NCBI GenBank assembly: GCA_946405645.1
Contig: CAMJHW010000011.1
Location: 1-20,622, forward strand
Direction: 5' to 3'
Origin: an uncultured Bacteroidales bacterium
GTDB taxonomy: Bacteria; Bacteroidota; Bacteroidia; Bacteroidales; UBA932
DNA: 20,622 bases
The notes beneath the pieces are model-generated. The model saw only the letters and a list, made by a program, of their open reading frames with translations. It did not search any database and had not been told where the DNA came from. This document shows positions 16,331 through 20,622 of the stretch, one piece after another. The number at the start of each line of letters is the position of its first letter. Positions within the stretch are counted from its first letter, which is position 1. The translations under genes and the position numbers were made by a program.

Positions 16331-17053
16331 ATGAAAACGAGACTCCTCATTGCGGCCGTCGCGGCGCCGCTCCTTTTCGCCGCATCATTCACGACTGGCG
16401 CACAGACAGTCAACCTCAGCCACCAGGGCATCCTCACCAGCGGATACTCCTGGGCATATGGCACCTGGCATGTGAAAGAGAGTGTACCGGACAACGACGC
16501 CGACATGTATGATTTCTACATCTCCATCGACAAATACCAGATACGCATCAAGGACAGGAGTCTGCCCGACATCCCTATCGCAGCCATCCCCGAGACCAAC
16601 TATACCTACAACGAGATGGACGAGGACATGTTCGGGGTAGGACCGGACGAGAAGATTCTCGAGTTCGTCGGCAGGTATGGAGAGGACACCTACCTTTTCA
16701 TCAACCGAAAGGACAAGACTTTGTCGCATTTCAACGAAAGCGACAGGAAGGAGCGCGGCATCACCGTATCCATGGAGAAGGTTGACGCGGGTTCCGCCGA
16801 CGCCGCATATCTTGCCGCTTTGACCTCAAGCCCGCTCGTCGGGACCTGGCAGGACATGGACGATCCCGCTGTCGAGCGCGTCTTCACTCCCGAAAACGTC
16901 ACTCACCAGTTCATCCCTGCGGCCGGCGGCGGCTGGGAGCACTATTTATGGGGACTGATATTCACCTATGACGCGGAGAGCGGTCTCCTGACCGCCCGCA
17001 GCCCCTTCGACACCGAAGGCCGCCGCGCCAAGACCTACAAGCGCGTCAAATAG
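16331..17053 (+). CDS. Exported protein of unknown function
   Basis: I do not recognise this 240-residue protein. Residues 1-24 are a clear Sec signal peptide (Lys/Arg, hydrophobic core, TTGA before Gln25), so it is exported. The mature part is rich in Tyr, Asp and aromatic beta-strand patterns and has no cysteine. A GTW motif occurs twice, at 45-47 (YGTWHV) and 171-173 (VGTWQD), each followed by strands; two lipocalin-like beta domains in tandem are conceivable. The C-terminus is basic (AKTYKRVK). It starts 12 nt after the upstream gene and closes the PerR-like operon. No good terminator hairpin is visible in the 42 nt before the convergent LytTR gene. Confidence 0.75.
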   Translation: MKTRLLIAAVAAPLLFAASFTTGAQTVNLSHQGILTSGYSWAYGTWHVKESVPDNDADMYDFYISIDKYQIRIKDRSLPDIPIAAIPETNYTYNEMDEDMFGVGPDEKILEFVGRYGEDTYLFINRKDKTLSHFNESDRKERGITVSMEKVDAGSADAAYLAALTSSPLVGTWQDMDDPAVERVFTPENVTHQFIPAAGGGWEHYLWGLIFTYDAESGLLTARSPFDTEGRRAKTYKRVK

Positions 17054-17095
17054 ACTCGTGAGCCGTGGGATCCAGGCGAGGATCTTCCTAAACAC

Positions 17096-17812
17096 CTAAA
17101 GATTATTGAAGACCGTATCCTTATACTTCCGGGATATGGGCAGTTGGATGTCGTCGATGTACAGAAGGTCGACATCAATCCGGGTTACCGCAGACCTATT
17201 CACAAGGAAGGAGCGGTGGATGCGGATGAAATGCGGCCATAGCGTAGCTTCCCATTGGGAGATGGGAGTATAGTTCTTGAAGCGCCGGCCGTCGGAAGCA
17301 ACGATGCAAGTAGCGTCATCGTTGGATTCCACGTAAAGGATTTCGTTCAATGACAGCGTCACCGGCTTTCTGTCCGATATGAAAGATATGGTGCCAGGCC
17401 GGCTCGGGTGCTTCTTGTCCAGCCACGCTTCGAAGAAATAGCTGCCTGCAGCAAGGGCAGTCAATATGACGGCAATGAAAACGGGGTTCGACAAGATGTG
17501 AGGAAGGTCGGGCAGATCCACTAGAGGCCCGGGAAGATCCCCCCGGAAGGTGAGAATGCAAAAATGGGCGATCATGAACAGAAGGATCTCCCCCAACAAG
17601 ATCCCCAGCACAATAAAGATTGTCTCCCCGATACCGGACGACTTTTTGCTGTAGTTGACCTTGGGGAAGAAATACCTGGCCGCCAGGGCACCGGGGAGAA
17701 ACAGCGTTCCGATAAACAAAGCTTCCAGGAACGTGTATTCGAGACTGCTGAGAACGACCGCCACCAGAAGGATGGCGATTATCCAATAGGATATGGTCAG
17801 AAGCCGTTTCAT
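17096..17812 (-). CDS. Membrane-bound LytTR-family transcriptional regulator
   Basis: A 238-residue protein joining four predicted transmembrane helices (about 4-24, 28-49, 61-90 and 108-130) to a C-terminal LytTR DNA-binding domain (about 141-238). The latter is clear from ISFISDRKPVTLSLNEILYV, the NDDATCIVASDGRRF strands and FIRIHRSFLVN at 195-205. There is no receiver or histidine-kinase domain, so it is a one-component membrane regulator. I chose the ATG at 17812 over one at 17935. The longer form would add 41 poorly conserved residues and extend across the TATATTTG box at 17821-17828. It is divergent from the mini ExbB-like gene with 153 nt between starts, where a LytTR-type direct repeat lies. 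The inducing signal is unknown. Confidence 0.88.
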   Translation of the reverse strand: MKRLLTISYWIIAILLVAVVLSSLEYTFLEALFIGTLFLPGALAARYFFPKVNYSKKSSGIGETIFIVLGILLGEILLFMIAHFCILTFRGDLPGPLVDLPDLPHILSNPVFIAVILTALAAGSYFFEAWLDKKHPSRPGTISFISDRKPVTLSLNEILYVESNDDATCIVASDGRRFKNYTPISQWEATLWPHFIRIHRSFLVNRSAVTRIDVDLLYIDDIQLPISRKYKDTVFNNL

Positions 17813-17820
17813 TCTCTGCA

Positions 17821-17852
17821 CAAATATAGCAAACGGACCGGGGTTCTGCCAA
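17821..17852 (-). promoter_or_regulatory. Putative promoter of the LytTR gene
   Basis: On the minus strand the -7 box is TATATTTG (17821-17828), with TTGG (17849-17852) 20 nt upstream as a partial -33 box. The predicted start point is within a few bases of the ATG at 17812, so the mRNA would be nearly leaderless; a real start slightly downstream cannot be excluded. Confidence 0.5.
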
Positions 17853-17860
17853 TATAAACG

Positions 17861-17902
17861 GCGACATTGGGGATTTAACTTCCGTAAGTGGGGTTTCGGC
17901 TT
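17861..17902 (+). repeat. Imperfect tandem direct repeat, 21-nt period (candidate LytTR binding site)
   Basis: Two 21-nt units (17861-17881 and 17882-17902) agree at 13 of 21 positions, including a shared TGGGG core or near-core and a terminal CTT. LytTR regulators typically bind two direct repeats about two helical turns apart, which is what is seen. The second unit runs directly into the TTTG -33 box of the ExbB-like gene, the usual place for an activator. That the local LytTR protein binds here is inference. Confidence 0.45.
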
Positions 17903-17931
17903 TGGGAAAGTACGTCCTTTCCTTACATTTG
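17901..17931 (+). promoter_or_regulatory. Putative promoter of the mini ExbB-like gene
   Basis: A perfect TTTG -33 box (17901-17904) and a perfect TAnnTTTG -7 box, TACATTTG (17924-17931), are separated by 19 nt. This is among the best promoter matches in the window. The leader to the ATG at 17966 would be about 30 nt. Confidence 0.7.
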
Positions 17932-17965
17932 TCACAGAAAGTCAAACCCGTAAAACAATAATACT

Positions 17966-18313
17966 ATGTTCAAGATTTTCATGCAGGGAGGAGCCGGATA
18001 TATGACCATCCTCACCATTCTTCTGGTCGCTATTTTCTTCGCCGCTTGGAAAGCTCCCCGGTGGATCAAGGAGATCGGAACCTTCGCGCTTGTTTTCGGA
18101 TTCCTGACCTACCTTATCGGCATGTACCAGATGTTCCAGGCATTCCAGCAGGTTGCCTCCGACCTGGGAGGAGGGGTCAGCGGCTTATTCGACCTGATCT
18201 CCCCCAATGTTTTCTTCGGCGGGATGAGAATCGGCCTGATTCCGGTCTTCTATGGCGTCATCATCTACCTGATCTCCCTCATTGTCCGAATCGTCAAGAA
18301 ACCGCGGCTGTAA
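17966..18313 (+). CDS. Small MotA/TolQ/ExbB-like inner-membrane protein
   Basis: A 115-residue integral membrane protein with three predicted helices (about 11-28, 37-60 and 85-110). The N-terminal FMQGGAGYMTILTILL resembles the first helix of ExbB/TolQ proteins. The C-terminal half (IGMYQMFQAFQ, then ISPNVFFGGMRIGLIPVFYGVIIYLISLIV) resembles the paired helices that form the ExbB/TolQ channel, including the ISP...G.RIGLIP..YG pattern. The large cytoplasmic domain of true ExbB is missing, so this is about half the normal length. No ExbD/TolR partner is nearby. It has a strong promoter preceded by a possible LytTR site, which suggests the divergent regulator controls it. The channel role is inferred from similarity and is uncertain. 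Confidence 0.7.
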   Translation: MFKIFMQGGAGYMTILTILLVAIFFAAWKAPRWIKEIGTFALVFGFLTYLIGMYQMFQAFQQVASDLGGGVSGLFDLISPNVFFGGMRIGLIPVFYGVIIYLISLIVRIVKKPRL

Positions 18314-18321
18314 AGTTTCGG

Positions 18322-18366
18322 GGCTATTTGATGATCCCACTTCAGATGGGATCAGAATGAATAGCC
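18322..18366. terminator. Bidirectional hairpin between convergent genes
   Basis: An inner 8-bp perfect stem (TGATCCCA, 18332-18339, with TGGGATCA, 18347-18354) has a 7-nt loop. An outer 7-bp stem (GGCTATT, 18322-18328, with AATAGCC, 18360-18366) is separated from it by a small internal loop. It lies just past the ExbB-like stop and includes the stop codon and last codons of the minus-strand barrel gene. It can terminate both transcripts, though U-tracts are weak. Confidence 0.6.
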
Positions 18367-18945
18367 GACATTCAGGGCGGTGGCGGCAGCTATGGAATCC
18401 CAATGCTCCATGTCGAATGCGAGATCCATCTCAAATGCGACACGGAAGCGTTTTATATGAAGGCCAAATCTCGGTCCTACGGTCCCGAAAAACCACTTCT
18501 TCACGGGAGATACTGTCCAGCTGACTATGGAGAGGTCTCCGATGCGCTCTTCCTTAATAAACCCTGCTCCGGCACCGACACCGATGAACGGACGGACAGC
18601 CCGTGAAGGGCGCATCTTGAAGTCCGCCACAGTTTTCAGATTGACCTGATTGAACCGTAGCTTCCATTGACCGAAATCAACAAAGTAGTCGGACGCTCCA
18701 TTTCCGAACCTGTAGTTCAACTGTGCTCCGATGTCGAAACGCTCCGCGGCTCCGTAACGGTATTCGCCATATATCCCCGGACTGAAATACCTGTAAGGGC
18801 CACCATGGGAACCAAGCGTCCCGTATATATTCAATCCTGCGCCTATCTCAAAAGTGCCGGAACCGACTTCCTGCCCGGAAAGGCAAGTTAAGCCGACAAA
18901 TATCGACAATACCAATAACAATGGTTTTCTGACGATCGTTCTCAT
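18352..18945 (-). CDS. Small outer-membrane beta-barrel protein
   Basis: A 197-residue exported protein. The signal peptide is about residues 1-24 (CLSG before Gln-Glu); the Cys at 21 is not in a good lipobox. The mature part alternates hydrophobic and polar residues in strands with Gly/Tyr turns (FEIGAGLNIYG, YRFGNGASDYFVDFGQWKLRF, PFIGVGAGAGFI) and ends in Gly-Tyr-Ser-Phe, the C-terminal aromatic expected of BAM substrates. Size and pattern fit an eight-stranded OmpA/OmpX-like barrel. It starts 17 nt after a similar barrel gene, so the two are co-transcribed. No OmpA-like peptidoglycan-binding domain is present. The cargo or partner is unknown. Confidence 0.8.
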   Translation of the reverse strand: MRTIVRKPLLLVLSIFVGLTCLSGQEVGSGTFEIGAGLNIYGTLGSHGGPYRYFSPGIYGEYRYGAAERFDIGAQLNYRFGNGASDYFVDFGQWKLRFNQVNLKTVADFKMRPSRAVRPFIGVGAGAGFIKEERIGDLSIVSWTVSPVKKWFFGTVGPRFGLHIKRFRVAFEMDLAFDMEHWDSIAAATALNVGYSF

Positions 18946-18962
18946 TTTCGCACCCTTTAGAA

Positions 18963-19541
18963 TTAGAATTCATAAGCGACCCGTAAGCCAATCGAATTGA
19001 ACCAGCCCAGATAACTGTCATAAACATCATCGGCGTACCAGCTCCTCATTAGTTCATAATAAGCACGAAAAGCCAGACCGGTGTTAGCCGTCAAATCATA
19101 CCGGCAGCCTGCTCCAACAGACAAAAACTTTCCTCCAACTCCATACATTGAGAAAGACATCCCTGCACGGCAATCAACAGTCGGGCGGAATCTCTCGGAA
19201 TCCCAATAATACTTAACATTAAGGAATAACGGAATCTCTTTGGTCTTCAGTGTTTTCGGCTGCGTGAAATCAGGTTCTATCCTAGGCCGGTCTGCGGGAA
19301 TATTCGGATTATACTGCTCATTCTCCAAGTACTGCAGGTCACATCCTATTCCGAGTCCGAAAAACAGCTTTCGGTTATGTAAAACGCCCAGGACGGCATC
19401 TGCCCCAAAAGATCCCCCGGTCTTATCGCCGAAAAAAAACTTGGCGCCCGGTTCTATCGCGCCGCTGAAGCGGTTCTGCGCAGAAACAGCCATGGAGAAG
19501 CAGAGCAATCCAGCCGCTACGGCAAACATCATTTTTCTCAT
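18963..19541 (-). CDS. Small outer-membrane beta-barrel protein
   Basis: A 192-residue exported protein. The signal peptide is about residues 1-21 (AVSA before Gln-Asn). The mature protein starts RFSGAIEPGAKFFFGDKTGGSFGADAVLG and continues with amphipathic strands (LFFGLGIGCDLQYL, IPLFLNVKYYWD, LSVGAGCRYDLTANTGLAFRAYYEL), ending in Ala-Tyr-Glu-Phe. This fits an eight-stranded porin-like or OmpX-like barrel of the kind abundant in Bacteroidetes. By eye the gene is clearly more AT-rich than the core genes on either side. It is the first gene of a two-barrel unit with the gene at 18352-18945. The 47 nt upstream of the ATG hold no good TAnnTTTG box, but an inverted repeat is present at 19575-19603. 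Confidence 0.8.
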   Translation of the reverse strand: MRKMMFAVAAGLLCFSMAVSAQNRFSGAIEPGAKFFFGDKTGGSFGADAVLGVLHNRKLFFGLGIGCDLQYLENEQYNPNIPADRPRIEPDFTQPKTLKTKEIPLFLNVKYYWDSERFRPTVDCRAGMSFSMYGVGGKFLSVGAGCRYDLTANTGLAFRAYYELMRSWYADDVYDSYLGWFNSIGLRVAYEF

Positions 19542-19574
19542 AGTATCATCCCGTTTAAAGTTTACATCATAATA

Positions 19575-19603
19575 GATGCAATTCAGTCAGAGATCGTTGC
19601 ATC
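19575..19603. repeat. Inverted repeat upstream of the barrel operon
   Basis: GATGCAA (19575-19581) and TTGCATC (19597-19603) are perfect 7-bp complements with a 15-nt spacer. The centre-to-centre distance is 22 nt, about two helical turns. It lies 34-62 nt upstream of the barrel gene start and could be an operator; a weak hairpin is the alternative. Confidence 0.35.
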
Positions 19604-19689
19604 AAATTACTCTTTCGCAGAATCGACGATAACCGGGAATTCCGAAGGTATTTCCAGCACTTCAACTATAGGGCGTCACGCATACTGCT

Positions 19690-19811
19690 TGTACAGAAAT
19701 ATACAGTTGGAGGGGATATACTTGTACAAGTTGTATTGTTTTTCCCGAATTCAGCTGTTTCTGCTAACCCCTTGTACACATAAACCCACCTCATTATAGT
19801 TTCCCTGTACA
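19690..19811. repeat. Four regularly spaced TGTACA motifs
   Basis: The palindrome TGTACA starts at 19690, 19723, 19773 and 19806. The flanks extend three copies to CTTGTACA on the plus strand and the last to TGTACAAG; the second copy is a full 10-nt palindrome, CTTGTACAAG. The spacings are 33, 50 and 33 nt, so the array is symmetrical. No longer shared flank is seen, so this is not a CRISPR array. A cluster of operator sites is the simplest reading. Confidence 0.5.
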
Positions 19812-19887
19812 AGCTGTTATGGGCGGAGGGGAACTGCGCGCGGATTTAGGGCGAAAACCCGCACGAATAGGGATTGGAAGGGCGCGA

Positions 19888-19947
19888 CGCACCCCAACTG
19901 AAATAGGGACGACCCACATGAGTCGTCCCCTTTACAGTTGGGGTGCG
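19888..19947 (-). terminator. Nested inverted repeat after tRNA-His, probable terminator
   Basis: An inner hairpin pairs GGGACGAC (19906-19913) with GTCGTCCC (19922-19929) around an 8-nt loop; on the minus strand it is followed by TATTTC, so it can terminate tRNA-His transcription. A perfect 13-nt outer pair, CGCACCCCAACTG (19888-19900) and its complement at 19935-19947, surrounds it. The right arm includes the last nine bases of the tRNA, with its encoded CCA. Confidence 0.6.
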
Positions 19948-20015
19948 ATGTGGGGCTCGAACCCACGACACCCAGAACCACAATCTGGTGCTCTACCAAC
20001 TGAACTAATCGCACC
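19939..20015 (-). tRNA. tRNA-His (anticodon GTG)
   Basis: On the minus strand the sequence folds as a full cloverleaf of 77 nt with an encoded CCA end. The acceptor stem pairs GTGCGAT with ATCGCAC. A D-arm with AGTTGGTAGAGC follows. The anticodon stem CCAGA/TCTGG holds loop TTGTGGT with anticodon GTG, and the T-arm is GTGGGTTCGAGCCCCAC. The extra 5' G (position -1, at 20015) opposite C73 is the identity element of tRNA-His. A strong promoter lies immediately upstream and a hairpin downstream. Confidence 0.97.
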
Positions 20016-20027
20016 GTATTAGGACTG

Positions 20028-20057
20028 CAAAGGTAATGAAAAAAATCGATTGACAAA
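20028..20057 (-). promoter_or_regulatory. Promoter of tRNA-His
   Basis: On the minus strand TTTG (20054-20057) and TACCTTTG (20028-20035) are perfect -33 and -7 boxes with an 18-nt spacer. The predicted start is about 8 nt before the mature tRNA 5' end. Confidence 0.75.
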
Positions 20058-20129
20058 ATATTTTATTGCGGTGGCAGAAAAAAACTCAATAATGTCTACG
20101 CGAGGGGCGGAAATGGCGAGTTTTTTTAC

Positions 20130-20137
20130 TATATTTG
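20130..20137 (+). promoter_or_regulatory. Putative -7 box of the carboxyltransferase gene
   Basis: TATATTTG is a perfect -7 match in the AT-rich gap 40 nt before the ATG at 20178. No TTTG -33 box is seen at the right distance. Confidence 0.5.
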
Positions 20138-20177
20138 TATGATTACGGCTTCTTAAGAATCCAAAATATAAACAAAT

Positions 20178-20622
20178 ATGGCACGTGAAATAAAATTCTC
20201 TCTCGTATACAGGGATATGTGGCAGTCCTCGGGAAGGTACCAGCCGCGTGTGGACCAGCTCGTCCAGGTGGCTCCCGCCATCATCGACATGGGCTGCTTC
20301 GACCGCGTGGAGACCAACGGAGGAGCCTTCGAGCAGGTTAACCTGCTTTACGGCGAGAACCCCAACCGCTCCGTCCGCGAATGGACCGCTCCTTTCCATA
20401 AGGTAGGCATCCAGACCCATATGCTGGAGCGCGGTCTCAACGCCATCCGCATGTATCCAGTACCGGCTGACGTCCGTGAACTCATGTTCAAGGTCAAGAA
20501 AAAGCAGGGCACCGACATCGCCCGTTCATTCTGCGGCCTGAACGACCACCGCAATCTCAAGCTGTCTGTCGAGTACGCCAAGAAAGCCGGCATGATCTCG
20601 CAGGCCGCCCTGTCCATCACTC
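20178..20622 (+). CDS. Biotin-dependent carboxyltransferase (oxaloacetate decarboxylase alpha / pyruvate carboxylase subunit B), 5' part
   Basis: The reading frame opens at ATG 20178 and runs off the window after 148 codons. It begins MAREIKFSLVYRDMWQSSGRY and continues with VAPAIIDMGCFDRVETNGGA, FEQVNLLYGENPNRSVREW and GTDIARSFCGLNDHRN, the DRE-TIM-barrel carboxyltransferase domain of the oxaloacetate decarboxylase/pyruvate carboxylase family. The metal-site Asp of YRDxxQS is present; the position after RDM is Trp, where many family members have His, and I recall this variant as usual in Bacteroidales. The enzyme moves a carboxyl group between oxaloacetate (leaving or forming pyruvate) and biotin. 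Whether it works with a membrane sodium pump or a biotin carboxylase cannot be told without the genes beyond the window. Confidence 0.88.
   Translation, partial: MAREIKFSLVYRDMWQSSGRYQPRVDQLVQVAPAIIDMGCFDRVETNGGAFEQVNLLYGENPNRSVREWTAPFHKVGIQTHMLERGLNAIRMYPVPADVRELMFKVKKKQGTDIARSFCGLNDHRNLKLSVEYAKKAGMISQAALSIT

Larger units (their letters stand above)
19542..19938. other. Non-coding stretch between the barrel operon and tRNA-His
   Basis: About 400 bases without a supportable gene. It holds an inverted repeat close to the barrel operon (19575-19603), four TGTACA motifs (19690-19811), and a nested inverted repeat reaching into the tRNA 3' end (19888-19947). The rest, including 19604-19687, shows nothing I recognise. 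A small RNA between about 19814 and 19890, where the sequence turns GC-rich, cannot be excluded, but I see no known family. Confidence 0.6.

Noticed and set aside
17054..17095. Terminator between the exported-protein gene and the LytTR gene
   Set aside because: Only a 5-bp GATCC/GGATC pairing is found, without a U-tract; too weak to call.
17813..17935. N-terminal extension of the LytTR protein from the ATG at 17935
   Set aside because: It would translate across both divergent promoter elements and adds a basic, non-hydrophobic leader in front of the first membrane helix; the ATG at 17812 fits better.
19690..19811. CRISPR array
   Set aside because: The repeated unit is only 6-9 bases, spacing is not constant (33, 50, 33) and no cas gene is in the window.
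19888..19947. Attachment-site duplication at tRNA-His
   Set aside because: Integration at a tRNA gene gives direct repeats of the tRNA 3' end; the copy here is inverted, and no integrase is present.
19819..20022. A 67-codon open frame reading through the tRNA
   Set aside because: Its C-terminal part (GSNPRHPEPQSGALPTELI) is the familiar false translation of a tRNA gene on the opposite strand.

Overview
The window is about 20.6 kb of a Bacteroidales chromosome, probably an uncultured gut-type member with a fairly GC-rich genome. The gene content points there: a KorAB 2-oxoacid:ferredoxin oxidoreductase, a roughly 880-residue BamA next to an OmpH/Skp chaperone, a NigD-like lipoprotein, a CarboxypepD_reg-like secreted protein, the Bacteroidetes form of RpoZ, and a PBP1-LysM protein. 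Many genes also have a TAnnTTTG -7 box, sometimes with a TTTG -33 box 18-20 nt upstream, which is the Bacteroidetes housekeeping promoter. I cannot name a genus.

Layout. (1) Positions 1-6739, minus strand: nadK, uppS, bamA and ompH form an envelope-biogenesis run ending in a clear hairpin terminator, followed by korA and the first codons of korB. (2) 6771-9937, plus strand: pdxJ, a lipid-anchored OmpH-like protein and a LysM/PBP1-like protein. (3) 9934-13770, minus strand: trxB, bamD, rpoZ and recN, tightly spaced. (4) 13819-17053, plus strand: a PerR/Fur-type regulator translationally coupled to a NigD-like lipoprotein, followed by two more exported proteins. (5) 17096-18313: a four-TM LytTR regulator, divergent from a 115-residue mini ExbB/TolQ-like membrane protein. 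(6) 18352-19541, minus strand: two small outer-membrane beta-barrels. (7) 19542-20015: a mostly non-coding stretch with four TGTACA motifs, then tRNA-His. (8) 20178 to the end: the start of a biotin-dependent carboxyltransferase (oxaloacetate decarboxylase/pyruvate carboxylase subunit).

How they fit together. Most of the window is core metabolism (NADP, pyridoxal phosphate, ferredoxin-linked 2-oxoacid oxidation, oxaloacetate/pyruvate carboxyl transfer) and envelope assembly (UppS, BamA, BamD, two OmpH proteins). The accessory part is 13.8-19.9 kb. Two observations there stand out. First, the PerR-like regulator keeps all five residues of the PerR regulatory metal site at constant offset but has lost the structural-zinc cysteines, and it sits divergent from thioredoxin reductase. 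Second, a membrane-embedded LytTR regulator faces a mini ExbB-like gene across an intergenic region that carries a 21-nt-period direct repeat abutting the -33 box of the ExbB-like gene, as expected for a LytTR binding site. I saw no CRISPR array, transposase, integrase or phage gene. All functional calls are from reading the sequence; no database search was run.
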